DNA of 57,969 bases from Linderina pennispora (lineage: Eukaryota > Kickxellomycota > Kickxellomycetes > Kickxellales > Kickxellaceae). A program made the translations under genes and the position numbers. Location of the stretch: positions 1-57,969 of the forward strand of contig NW_024468298.1 of assembly GCF_002104995.1 (NCBI RefSeq). Direction: 5' to 3'. Positions 40,275 to 51,030 of the stretch are shown here, piece after piece. The notes below the pieces were generated by a model. That model worked only from the letters and a program-made list of their open reading frames with translations. It did not search any database and had not been told where the DNA came from. Numbering within the stretch: position 1 is the first letter of the stretch; each line of letters begins with the position of its first letter.

Positions 40275-43200
40275 ATGTCTGGTGCGGGAGTCGACAGGGC
40301 GGGCGCTGGGCATCATGGCAGCGGATTCCACATTTTGCCAAACGAAGTGATTGTCATTCACGACTCGAGCAGCGAGAGCGATGAGCAGTCGGAGCCCCGC
40401 ATGCCGCGGCCAGCAGCGCACAACGAACACGCCCCCAGTCTATATTACAATTCGCTCTACGACACTACTAGATTCGACGACGGCAGCAGCAACAGCAGCG
40501 TTACTGTACATAACCCCGGTGTCTCGCACTATGCGTCGCCACGATCAGAGCTGGCCAGCACTGCGCATTACGACGGTAAAGTATCCATTTTCTTCTCCGC
40601 AAATGCGACAATCTTGCTCAGGCCGAAGAGAGAAAAATGGGCATCTCTTTTGGACAGCGAAGCGTCGTTATCTTGGACATTTCCCTCTTCCTAATCTCCC
40701 TTTTTTATTCGCTTTAGGCACGGTTTCAGCCACTACAGCTCCAACTGCTGCATCTTCTTCAAGAGTTGCCGCCGCCGCTGCCGCCACGACTGCTACTGTA
40801 GCCGCTGCCGAAGAGACGCAGCCGCATGCCTCGGCGCCTTCAGTCACAAATTCATCCTCCACTGCGACAGCAACCGACATTGTGCCGCAACCACGCTACC
40901 TGACCAGATCCGTTGTCCAGAACGCAGCCAAGCGGAAACAGCTGGAACAACAGATGGTGTACCAACAGCAGCAGCAACAGCGGCAACAACAACAACAGCA
41001 ACCACAACAACAACCACAACAACAGCCTGCTTCTGCAGCCGCTGCCGGAAACCACCAGCAGTTTGCCTACAGCACCTTCTCATTCACAGCACCTTCCTCT
41101 AACCACCACCACCACCACCACCATCAGCAGCAGCAGCAGCAGTATGCAGCGACAATATCCCAGCAGCCGCCGCTTACTACTGGCTCTGCCAGCGCACACC
41201 CCAACGTATATTATTCGCAGCAACAGCAGCAGCCGGCATGGACATCCAGTGTTTTGTATCAGGCAGCACGGGCTGTCGCAGCAGCGGCAGCGGCAGCTCC
41301 TCCTGCCCAGCAGCCGGCAGCTCCACAGACAACAGCAGCCGAGGCAGCAGCAGCAGCAGCAGCAGAAGCAGCAGCCCCGCCTCCACCGCCAGCCAAGCGG
41401 CAGCGCAAGGCAGCAGCGGCCAAGACTCAGCGGGGAGGTCGTGCCCGCGCGACGCAGCGCTCAAAGGTAAGTCCCACATGTCTTGTCTACATTGCTCTGG
41501 ATGGTGCAGGATGTGCACATTTTCTCTTTTTTTTTTCTCTCTCTCTCTCTCTCTCGCTCGCTGCAAGCGCGATCCCGGGCTGGCATAATAGTGGGCCCTT
41601 TCCCCTCATTGCTCTGCGAAAAAAGCGGAAGATTTCAAAGCACACAAGGGATTTGCTCCCCCAATTGACCAGACGACGCGTCAAAAGAGCAAAGCGAAGG
41701 GAGAGTGGTGTTCGCTATTTTTCTCGCCTGGGCCAGCTTTGGAATGCACATTCCGATATTGTCCATTTGGGCCCGAGGTTTTGCATGGGTCGCCATCATT
41801 CATGCCCAGCTTGCTCGTGCGGATGGGCCCAACACTGGCCTCCCCGCATTCATGCCTGCGCGTTTCTGCATTCTCTCCTCTTTTGCCCACCCGGGTGGGG
41901 TTGTTTGTTTGTTTGTGTTGAGGCCTGTGGAGAGAGCATCGCATTCGCGATCAGTGGGATATCGCCTCTTGGCCGGCGACGGGCTATGCTGCGGGAGAAA
42001 GCGCAGCGGTGGTGTCTAGGCACCGACGCCTCGGGCTGCATTCCGCGGGCATTGGTGCTTGCGTCCGTGCATCAACTGGCTGGGAGCGATAGGGGGAGAG
42101 GTGCTCTGACAGTGCGACTGCTCTCTGTTGAGGGGCGGACGCCATTATCGCCCCCTCCCCCTCTCAGCGATCTGCTGCGAGATGTGGTTTACCCAGCTCC
42201 AATGCACTGGCAGCCAGGGTCCGCTTGGCGGCGGCATTTCTCCCCGATCGCTCTGCACGCCTGTTTTCTTTGGCCGACCGCGTCAAATATAAACGCCGGC
42301 GTGCTCGCCTATGCCCAATCGCCCGCGGCATGTTTATCCTCAGGGTCACACAGTGCTTCTAGTTTTCACATTTCCATTCCGCCTCTCTGCCCGTCCAGAT
42401 ACCCGCCGCACTGCAGAACAGTTATCGCCAGTGGGCAGCACCACCTCGCTACTCGCTGTGGAATAGAGAAAACATTGTGCAACCGCTATCGGGCGAGTCT
42501 TATATACCCCTTCCTAACTTGAGGACGGCGACGACGACAAAGCCAAGCCTGCCTTGCACAACAGCTCAGCTCCCTCCACCAACTTTTGTATTTTGGCCAC
42601 ATTTATTTATTTTTTTTTTCGCACTTTCTCCAGCAGCCCAGTATTTCTGTATATGCCATCGCGCTCTCCATTTCAAACGCCATCCTGTACTAACAATTGC
42701 AAGCACTCTTCCCATACTCTGCCATGTCTGTCCTCTCGCTGGTCGCCTCGTTTTTCCGGTCGTCTCGCAACAACCGCGTCGACAATTCTGCGCACAACGA
42801 TCCAACCAAATCAACCCGGTTCCGGACCACCGGTGGATCGCCGACACCGCCACAACACATGAACACCAAATCGTCGATGGTCGACTCACGCACCCTGCAA
42901 ACCAAACCGACAATCAAATCCGGGGTCCATCCTCCGCAACACATTGCTGTCAAATCGGTGCAAAACCGGGCACTGCCTGCGCTCCCCAATGCCAAACCGA
43001 CCAAACCGCAACAATATCCCGGGTACACATTGGCTGACGGAATGCATCGCGTTCAACAGAAGGCCGAGCCGTGCGACGACCGCGACGGGCACTACATTGT
43101 GGTTCCGGGCCGTGAGTTTACGCCGCGGTTCAAGATCCGGAGACTGCTTGGGCAGGGCACGTTTGGCAAGGTTATGGAGTGCGAGGACAGCCAGTCGGGG

Positions 43201-45906
43201 CGCCTGGTCGCCGTCAAGGTGATCCGGGCGGTGCCAAAGTACCGCGACGCGGCCCGCATCGAGGTGCGCGTGCTGCAGACGCTGCAGCGCAACGACCCAC
43301 CCAACAAGTACCAGTGCATGCACCTGAACGAGACATTCGAGCACCGCAACCACGTGTGCATGGTGTTTGAGCTGCTGGGCCCCAGCGTGTTTGACTTCCT
43401 CAAGGAGAACGAGTTCCGCCCGTTCTCGCTGCATCACGTGCAGCTGTTTGCTGAGCAGCTCCTGCGCAGCGTCGCGTTCCTGCACCGGCTCAACCTGGTG
43501 CACACGGATCTGAAGCCAGAGAACATTCTGCTCGAGAGCGGGGCCTATGACCTGGTGCCGTTTGGGCGCAGCCAGACGGTGCAGACCCACATGCTCAAGT
43601 CGACCAACATCCGGCTGATTGACTTTGGCAGTGCCACATTCGACAACGAGTACCACTCGCAGGTGGTCTCGACGCGGCACTACCGGGCGCCCGAGATCAT
43701 CCTGAACCTTGGGTGGTCGTTCCCATGCGACATGTGGTCGATTGGCTGCATCATCATCGAGCTGCTGACCGGCGAGGCGCTGTTCCAGACTCACGACAAC
43801 CACGAGCACCTGGCTATGATGGAGGTTGTGGTGGGCGCAGCTCCCTCGCACATTGTGCGGGCAACGCAGCCGGATCTGCGCAGCAAGTTCTTCAGGTCCG
43901 ACGGATCCGTGCGGTACCCACCGCCGGAGCAGCCGCGGGTGTCGCAGAAGGGCGTCCGGTCGATGCGTGCGCTGAGCCAGATTGTGTCGCCGTCGACTAA
44001 CCCAATCTACGCCAACCTGCATGATTTGCTGAACCGGCTGCTGCAGTTCGACCCCAGGGCTAGGATTACTGCCGAGGAGGCGTGCCAGCACCAGTTCTTC
44101 CGGCATCGTGTTGGCCCTGATGGCCGCCTTGTGAGCCGGCCTGCGGCTGTCCAGATGCCTACAGCGCCGATTTCGGCCACTACGTCAGCGTCATCGGTGG
44201 CTTCTTCACAGCAGCAACAGCAACAACAGCACCACCACCAGCAGCCATCCCAGCAGCAACAGCCGAAACAACCACAGCAGCAGCCCCAGCAGCAGCCCCA
44301 GCAGGTGTATACATCAGGAGCCGCGGCTTCATCGCAGTATCACCCGGCAGTTCCTCCTGGGTACCCGTATGCATCAACTAAGCGCGAGATGCCTCACATT
44401 GGCGACTTCCAGCCGCCGCCCAACGCGCCTGCCATGTACACGCAGCCCCACATGCAGCACCCGCAGCACCCGCAGCAGCAGCAGCAGCAGGTACATCAGC
44501 AGCAAGCCAAGCACGCACAGTATTATTTTCGCGAGGCTCCAAGCCTGACTGGCCCCCAGATACACCCGCAAGAGCAGGTCGGCAGGCCGCCACCGCATCC
44601 GCACCCGTCTGTTCAGATGACTGGGCTCGCGCCGAACTCCAGCTCCAGCGCCGGATACAGCCACCCGGCGGCAAGCTCCATCCACAGCGTGTCCACCGTG
44701 ACAGCAAGCTCGTCCTATGACCAGCACCATGATTACTATGGGTGGCGGCAGCAGCACAGCAATGGGTCGCAGCAGCAGCAGCAGCAGCAGGCCAGGAAGG
44801 CTGGTAAGCCTATTGACTCTGGCTACTTCCCCGACCCACTGGTTCTGCCCGAGTACCAGGCTCCAGTCAGCGCAGGGCTGCCCAGCATGGCGATCCCAGT
44901 GTCGCAGCCAGGCCACAGCAGTTCAGTCTATCAGCAACAGCAGTATCGTGGACCGAATGCTTGCAGCAGCCATTCGAGCAGCGGGATGATGGTAGCACAT
45001 CCGCCGGGCCAGCAGTATCAGTCGTCGGCCAGCCAGATGTACCAGCACCAGCATGCGCAGTACAGCAAGACCACGCTCCCGCCAATGTCGTCGCATCCGA
45101 GCCAGATCTCTGGTGCCAGCTCTGCGTCGTCGCTGCATTCGGCCAGCCTGCTGCCGCCCTACCAGCCACAGCAGCAGCACCCGATAGCCGCTATGGGTAG
45201 CAGCAGCAGCAACAGCAACAGCAGCTTGTCGCACTCGCACCAGACGTCGGTGGCTTTGGCGCCGGTGACCAGCAGTGGTGCCTACTCGTCCGCGCCGTCG
45301 CAGGCGCAGCAGCGGCACCTGATGAACCTGGCGTCGTCGGGACCCTTGCCGCCAGCTGGCCGATTTCCTGTGGACGTCAACACAACGCCCACCTTGACCA
45401 CCGCTACCACAGCGACGCCGACGCCCGGCTCCTCGTCGGCGCACCTGGGCTCGCACGGCGTCGACAGTGCGTCGACAGCAAACAGCGGGGGCTCGATGAC
45501 CAACCTGACCAGCACCATGCAGAAGCTGGCGGGGCGCTCGCTGCCGTCGCTGGCGCACATGTACGACCAGCCGGCAGTAAAGCAGCAGCAGCAGTGTCAG
45601 TCTGGTATGACCGCTGCGCCATTGGCTTCGTCCCTGTCGACGGGCGTGCTGGGTGCCCAGCAGTACCCGCCGGCCTCGCCGCTGCCTCCGCAGCAGGTGC
45701 ACCTGGGACGCGCGTCGGGCTACTTTTCGCCGCTGCCGGGCGCCCAGTCGCTGCTGCACCCGCAGAGCGCACGGATTGCGGGCGGGCTGGTGCGCGGCAG
45801 CCATCTGCACCACCATGCGCTCGCGCCACCACAGGCTGCGCACCACCAGGCGTCTGGAAACGGCGCTGCCGCCGCCTCAATGAACAACGCCGCGGGGCGT
45901 GGATAG
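40275..45906 (+). CDS. KNS1: LAMMER (CLK/KNS1/Lkh1) dual-specificity kinase, very long
   Basis: Proposed exons 40275-40575, 40718-41466 and 43060-45906 are all in phase (1298 residues). Exon 1 has NEVIVIHDSSSESDEQ, like the I-I-V-I-D-acidic patch in N-termini of fungal LAMMER kinases. Exon 2 is Gln/His/Ala-rich and ends in a basic AKRQRK region. Exon 3 has DGHYIVVPGREFTPRFKIRR, then LLGQGTFGKV (near 380), VAVKVIRA, HTDLKPENILL, IDFGSATF, STRHYRAPEIIL and the diagnostic EHLAMMEVVVG. The kinase domain is about 374-697. A ~600-residue Gln/His/Ser/Pro tail follows, unusual because family members normally end soon after the domain. These kinases phosphorylate SR proteins and act in stress and TOR signalling. 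Kinase identity is firm; the exon 2-3 join is inferred. Confidence 0.85.
41467..43059 (+). other. Long intron with possible internal promoter and alternative start
   Basis: GTAAGTCCC at 41467 is a strong donor. CAACAG at 43054-43059 is an in-phase acceptor. At 1593 nt it is ten to twenty times longer than most introns here. It holds a CT microsatellite (41528-41561), a TATATA at 42498, a TACTAAC at 42688 and an ATG at 42724 opening a frame that runs without a stop into the kinase exon. In that 112-codon entry all seven Lys are AAA and seven of eight Gln are CAA, opposite to the rest of the gene. Either it is intron, or a distinct N-terminus giving a 1060-residue isoform. Confidence 0.5.
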
Positions 45907-46260
45907 ATTGCCCGCCCTGCGAAGCTCCTGGAGCAAGCTCTTTCTAACGTTTCTTTCTCGCCTCTCCGCCTATTTTGGATTCCTGTACAGTTTAGTTCCT
46001 CTTCCACCCTAACCATATTATCTTTTTTGTGCTGTATGCTTTCCTTCCTCTTCGTCGACGAGTAGAGTCGCCTTTTACATCATTTAGCTCGCAATGTGAT
46101 TTTTCGACGCTAGCTCAACCGCAATTTTCTCCATAAACTGGGGCTCGGTATTGGTGGTCTGGGTGCTGCTTTGGCGTGTGTTCGGGGGCGTCCACCGTGT
46201 TGCGCTTCACATCGGCCACATATCCCTTCTCCATACAGCACATATCTCCTATCAGCCATA
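45907..46260. promoter_or_regulatory. Kinase 3' flank and EFM7 promoter
   Basis: 354 bases; the left half is T-rich (3' end of the kinase mRNA). The right half has a CATATCTCC leader before the ATG at 46261. No TATA box was identified. Confidence 0.4.
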
Positions 46261-47070
46261 ATGTCAGACGGCAGCGACTTTGAGGGATTCGGCGACAACG
46301 ACATGTTCCAGGAGCCCGAGGGCTACTTCCCGCCCAAGCCTGAGCCCAAGCGCGAAGAGTTCGCCCGGCAATCCGATCTGGTCGAGCCCGGCACGCCCTC
46401 TGTTCTGCGCGTGAACCTGCTCGGCTCCCACCCGCTCTGGGGCCACTACCTGTGGAATGCTGCCAAGCTGTTTGCCAACTACCTGGACGCACGCAAAGAG
46501 ATCGTGCGTGGCAAGTCGGTCGTCGAGTTTGGCGCGGCCGGCGCACTGCCGTCGCTGGTGGCCGTGTGCGATGGCGCGCAAAAGGTGGTGATCACCGACT
46601 ACCCGGACGCCGACCTGGTCGAGAACATCCGGCAGAACGTGGAGGATAACTTCCCGGCGGAATTGGCCAGCGGGGCCGTGGTGGTCGAGGGCTTCAAATG
46701 GGGCAGCGAGATCGAGAAGATTGCCGGGCTGTCGGGCAACGAGCACAAGACGTTTGACGTGCTGATTCTGTCCGACCTGGTGTTCAACCACTCGGAGCAC
46801 ACGCATCTGCTCAACTCGTGCCGGCAGCTGATTACCAAGCCCAGCGCAACATCCAGGGGCGGCGAGGCGTATGTGTTCTTCACGCACCACCGCCCGTGGC
46901 TGGCTGCCAAGGACATGGAGTTCATTGAGCGGGCCGAAAGCGAGCTGGGGCTGAAGGCCGAGCGTGTGGTCGAGGAGTACGTGGGCCCGATGTTCGAGGA
47001 GGATCCGGGAGACGAGCGGGTCCGCGGCACGGTCCACGGCTTCAGGCTGTCGTTTCCTGCGGAATCGTAG
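46261..47070 (+). CDS. EFM7: Protein N-terminal/lysine methyltransferase EFM7 (NNT1)
   Basis: 269 residues, seven-beta-strand methyltransferase. In yeast Efm7 methylates the N-terminal Gly and adjacent Lys of eEF1A. Visible: LLGSHPLWGHYLWNAAKLFA, motif I VVEFGAAGALPSLVAVCDGA, VVITDYPDADLVENI (acidic SAM-binding loop) and the post-motif SDLVFNHSEHTHLL, where family members have D-L-[IV]-F-N-H-S. The acidic start (SDGSDFEGFGDNDMF) is typical. The ATG at 46261 is chosen over an in-frame ATG at 46171, whose extension is not conserved-looking. No intron and no frame break, unlike the genes that follow. Confidence 0.92.
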   Translation: MSDGSDFEGFGDNDMFQEPEGYFPPKPEPKREEFARQSDLVEPGTPSVLRVNLLGSHPLWGHYLWNAAKLFANYLDARKEIVRGKSVVEFGAAGALPSLVAVCDGAQKVVITDYPDADLVENIRQNVEDNFPAELASGAVVVEGFKWGSEIEKIAGLSGNEHKTFDVLILSDLVFNHSEHTHLLNSCRQLITKPSATSRGGEAYVFFTHHRPWLAAKDMEFIERAESELGLKAERVVEEYVGPMFEEDPGDERVRGTVHGFRLSFPAES

Positions 47071-47242
47071 ATCTTCTGATTACAATCGAAATTAGCCACA
47101 AAAATTTATTAAACCGGCTGGTTCCCAGCTTTTTTTCTGTTTTTTATTCTCGGCAAGGCTCAGGCATGGCCGCGGGGGGTTCGGTTCTTCTGCCTCCAGT
47201 ATCGCAAAACCACCAAACACTATTTTCCATTCTTGGCCAAGC

Positions 47243-48990
47243 ATGTCGACTATTGAGAGCCAGGCGGACCAGTTCAACGAGGAGGAGTACTACGACGAGT
47301 TCTCGAGCGAGTCCGACTACGACGCGCAGATCGCCGCCGACGACCTTCTCGGGTACACAGAGAACTGGGGCGAGAACGGCGGCGACTTCACCAAGCAGTA
47401 CAACAAGATGCGGCAGCAGGTGGTCCAGCAGCGGTCACAGCCAAAACACACTGTGCCAGCCAAGGCAGCCGCGACGGCCGCGCAGGACGCCGGCAAGGCG
47501 GCCAAGCCGAGTATCAGCGGCAACGTGAACCTGAAGAGCGTGGATCTGAGCAAGTACTCGAGCCGCATCCACCTGGACGAATTCACGATGGGCAAAGACG
47601 CGAATTCAGGGAGCCGCAAGGGCCAGGGGGCGGCCAACACGCCGCACAAGGACAAGGCAGACCGGGCGACGACGGAGCAGGTGCTGGACCCGCGCACACG
47701 CATCATTCTGTTCAAGCTCCTGAACCAGGGCGTGATCTACGAGATCAACGGGTGCATCAGCACGGGAAAGGAGGCCAACGTGTACCACGCGGGTGACCGA
47801 GTCGGGCGAGCACCGTGCAATCAAAATCTACAAGACGTCGATTCTGATCTTCAAGGACCGCGACCGCTATGTGTCGGGCGAGTACCGGTTCCGGCACGGC
47901 TATTCGAGACACAACCCGCGCAAGATGGTCAAGGTGTGGGCAGAGAAGGAGATGCGCAATCTGAAGCGGCTGCACAACGCCGGGATCCCGTCGCCGAACC
48001 CGATCGTGCTCCGGCAGCACGTGCTGGTTATGGACTTTTTGGGCTCAGCTGAGGGCTGGGCGTACCCGCGCCTCAAGGACGCCAAGATCCCGCAGTCGCG
48101 GTTCCCGATGCTCTACCTGCAGCTGGTGCGCGACATGCGCATCATGTACCATGTGTGCAAGCTCGTGCATGCCGATCTGAGCGAGTACAACATCCTGTAC
48201 CACGCAAAGCAGCTCTATATCATTGATGTCTCGCAGTCCGTCGAGCACGACCATCCGTACGCTCTGGACTTTTTGCGGCACGACTGCAACAACGTGACCG
48301 AGTTCTTCCGCAAGCGCGGCAATGTGCGTACCATGTCGCTGCGCCGGCTGTTTGAGTTCATTACTGACCAGGCTATCGGCAACACAAACGAGGAGATTGA
48401 TGCAGAGCTAGATCGGATCCAGAGCGAGATGGCCGAGATCCCCGATGAGGAGCTGGCCAAGCTCAGAGCCGACGACGAGGTGTTTAGGCAGTCGTATATC
48501 CCGCGCACGCTGGAGGAGGTTGTGGACTATGTGCGTGATGTGCACAAGATCAATGCCGGCGGACAGGAGGATCTGATCTATTCCAAGCTCGTTGGCCTGA
48601 ATCTGTCGTCGACCAACACCGAGACGCAGCCCGAAATGGAAGAGGCACCTGGCACGGCCACAGCCGACGATGTGGCGAATGGTGCTGTTGAGGATGCTCC
48701 TGCGCAGAAGGAAATGACAGGCCAAAAAGCGGATGATGGCGAGGGGCAAAAGGACGGCGATGGTGACCACGACGATGATGATGATAATGACGATGATGAC
48801 GACGACGGCGACGACAGCGAGTCTGATGGCGAGCCGCACCTAAAGGGCAAAAAAGCATGAGGACAAGGACGCCAAGCGTGAGCGCAAGCAGGCGGCCAAG
48901 GAGGCGAAGCGCGAGAAGCGCAAGACCAAGATGCCCAAGGCAGTCAAGAAGCGCAAAGAGAAGGCGAACAAGACAAAGTCCAAGAAGTAG
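47243..48990 (+). CDS. RIO1: Atypical kinase RIO1, two single-base frame breaks
   Basis: RIO1 is needed for the last cytoplasmic step of 40S maturation. The N-terminal frame runs to [15 protein letters not shown], the P-loop-like motif. A one-base excess near the GGG at 47791-47793 shifts the frame, and the next block resumes [30 protein letters not shown] (catalytic loop) and [18 protein letters not shown] (metal-binding loop) follow, then an Asp-rich tail. A second shift at the A6 run 48849-48854 moves the true C-terminus ([11 protein letters not shown]..., ending KTKSKK) into another frame, stopping at 48990. Both breaks are at homopolymers and every active-site motif is intact, so I read this as a working gene with sequence errors. 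About 580 residues if read through. Confidence 0.9.
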
Positions 48991-49144
48991 GCTGCTGATC
49001 CGCTGGAATTCAGATCAAGCATGTTTTCTTGGCAAATATACCACGATCAGCCTGGTTTATCTTTTCTCGCTAAAAAAATTCAGGCGCAGCTTTTGCAAGC
49101 AGCTTGGTTCCAGAATTACATTTTCAGCAAGCCCGGGGTTTATA

Positions 49145-50528
49145 ATGAGCGCATTCATCGCCAGCGTCAAGAAAAAGGTGCCGTCGCGCAACACGCTGCT
49201 GTTCTGGGGCGGCGTGCTTGGCTCGTTGGCTTCCACCAGTACAACAAGAAGGAGAGCAAGCGGCGCCTGGACTACTACTGCGCCCGGGCCGCGCACGTCG
49301 CCAACGAGCCGATCGGGGCGCTGGAGACGCCCCGCAAGGTGCACGTCTATATTGCAGCACCCATGGGCCGAGCTGGGCACACGCAAGGCGCGGATGCACT
49401 TTGAAGAGTACATTCTGCCGGTCTTTGTGGCCGGGGCGCTGGACTACGAGCTGACTCTGGTGAACGATACTGAGACTGTTGATGACATTGAGAAGGTGGT
49501 GCGTGGAGGAGTGCATTCGCGGATCGCTGAGGAGATCAAGGAGAGACGCCGCAAGCATCTGGAGGAGACCGACGAGACGGGCGTGCTGAGAATGTGCGGG
49601 AGACAATCGACGAGCGGACCAAGGAGAACGAGCAGAGGGACGCAAGGAATAGGCGCGGCGAGAATCCGGGAGAGGCCCTGCCGGAGCTGGGCAAGTGGAA
49701 GCCGGAACCGTATCCAGGCATCATGGATGTGGTGGCCATTGGCCGAGAGACGTGGGTGGAGGTAGTCAATGGCATCAGCGAGGGCGCTGTCGGGTCGCTC
49801 AACCGCACTGTGCCGCCGCTGGTCAAGGTCAAGGCCGAGGAGCAGGAGGCAGTGCAGGCCGCTGAGGAGCGCCGCATCGATACTACACCTGTCGTACAAG
49901 GCGAGGGCAGCGAGGCTGTGCAGGTGACAGACACAGCGGGCGCCATTGTCGCCACTAGTGACATCGCCCCCACCCCGGTGTCACCGCCGGAACCTGCGCC
50001 TGTCTTTGTCAGATACGACGAGTATGTCAAGCAAGAGCCGATGGCGGAGCTGCCAGCGGCGGCCTACATCTCGCACATGAACCTGACCGGCTGGGGCAGC
50101 GTGCCACTCAAGATCTGGAACTTCTTCCACGACCAGCAGAACGTCGACAAGTACGCGAGCCAGGCGCTGCAGGTGGTGTTTGAGAGCACTCGGAGACGCA
50201 CAACCAAGCAGGAATTGGAGATGATGGGAAGCGCCGAGGAGGGCTGGAGGCTTGGGAAGGTCAGCACATGGATGTTGTTGTCGAGGACAAGGTGGCCGAT
50301 TCATTGGTGATATACGACACACAGGCTGACAATGCCCCGTTCAAGAGCAATGCGAATAGCAAGTGGGAAATATATATTGGCAGAATTGCCTGGCCTCTTG
50401 TTGGCCAGCTCTCGACGTCATGTCGGGTTGCTCCACCAGGGAGAGCACCGAAAAGGCATATTGCAGAGTGGCTATGGTGGTTCAATATGCGCCAGTGCAG
50501 CAGGCGCGAAGTAGCAGGCGCGAAATAG
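49145..50528 (+). CDS. TIM54: TIM22-complex subunit TIM54, several frame breaks
   Basis: Read across frames, the protein begins MSAFIASVKKKVPSRNTLLF, a presequence-like start with the family's P-S-R-N-x-L motif, then one membrane segment (FWGGVLGSLAS). YNKKESKRRLDYYCARAAHV, PRKVHVYIAAPMG, ARMHFEEYILPVFVAGALDY and GGVHSRIAEEIKERRRKHLE follow, all typical of Tim54. A central acidic/variable part leads to SVPLKIWNFFHDQQNVD and a C-terminal VADSLVIYDTQADNAP. Breaks lie near 49225, 49375, 49590 and 50255, each one base. Tim54 exposes a large domain to the intermembrane space and helps insert carrier proteins. The exact stop is uncertain (50310, 50514 or 50528, depending on the last break). Confidence 0.75.
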
Positions 50529-51030
50529 CAGGCAGCGCTCGTGCTATTGGTGCGGGCAGAGGTCAATCTCTGTGTACCAGTGCAATCTCACATCGGCTAT
50601 TACGATCTGGAAAATCTCGATGAGGTGCACTCGCTTTTCCTTTTTTTGCTCCTTCTTTCTCGTTCCGTCTTTTGCCCTTCCAGCCAATATTTTTCAGCAC
50701 TTTTACTGCTTTTTATTTTTCGAAGTACATTTTCGCCCGCGCATTCTTCATACACATCCCGCAGCAACACAAATGGACCTGAACCTTGTGTGCGGACCAG
50801 GTTCAAACAAGGCCCGCATGAGCTGGCCAGTGACTGCAAGGTACAGTCGTTGGCCTTTTGTTTGCGGGCTGAGGAGTATCTCGGCCTTCCAATAGCGGCG
50901 GGTGGGGTGTCCTGGAGAACCGGACCAATTGAGCCTGAATTCTTGTGCTCAGTACTTCAGACGCAAAGCTCATTCCCCTCTTTGTTATTAAAATCCTGTA
51001 GCTCGCCCGGCTGGCTCTGACCAGCCGCCA
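50529..51030. promoter_or_regulatory. Upstream region of the GATA-factor gene
   Basis: 502 bases, T- and C-rich at 50630-50720; no gene supported. An in-frame ATG before 51031 was not found. Confidence 0.35.

Noticed and set aside
41467-42522. Open frame continuing from the Gln-rich exon 2 of the kinase through the long intron
   Set aside because: After the GTAAGT donor the translation turns into low-complexity Leu/Ser from a CT repeat and non-biological composition; read-through of an intron.
42886-44106. 406-codon antisense ORF opposite the LAMMER kinase domain
   Set aside because: It mirrors the strongly G/C-biased kinase codons and has no recognisable protein features; a composition shadow.
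47790-48860. Programmed ribosomal frameshifting in RIO1
   Set aside because: Neither junction has a slippery heptamer with following structure that I can see, and neighbouring unrelated genes have similar breaks, so sequence error is the simpler reading.
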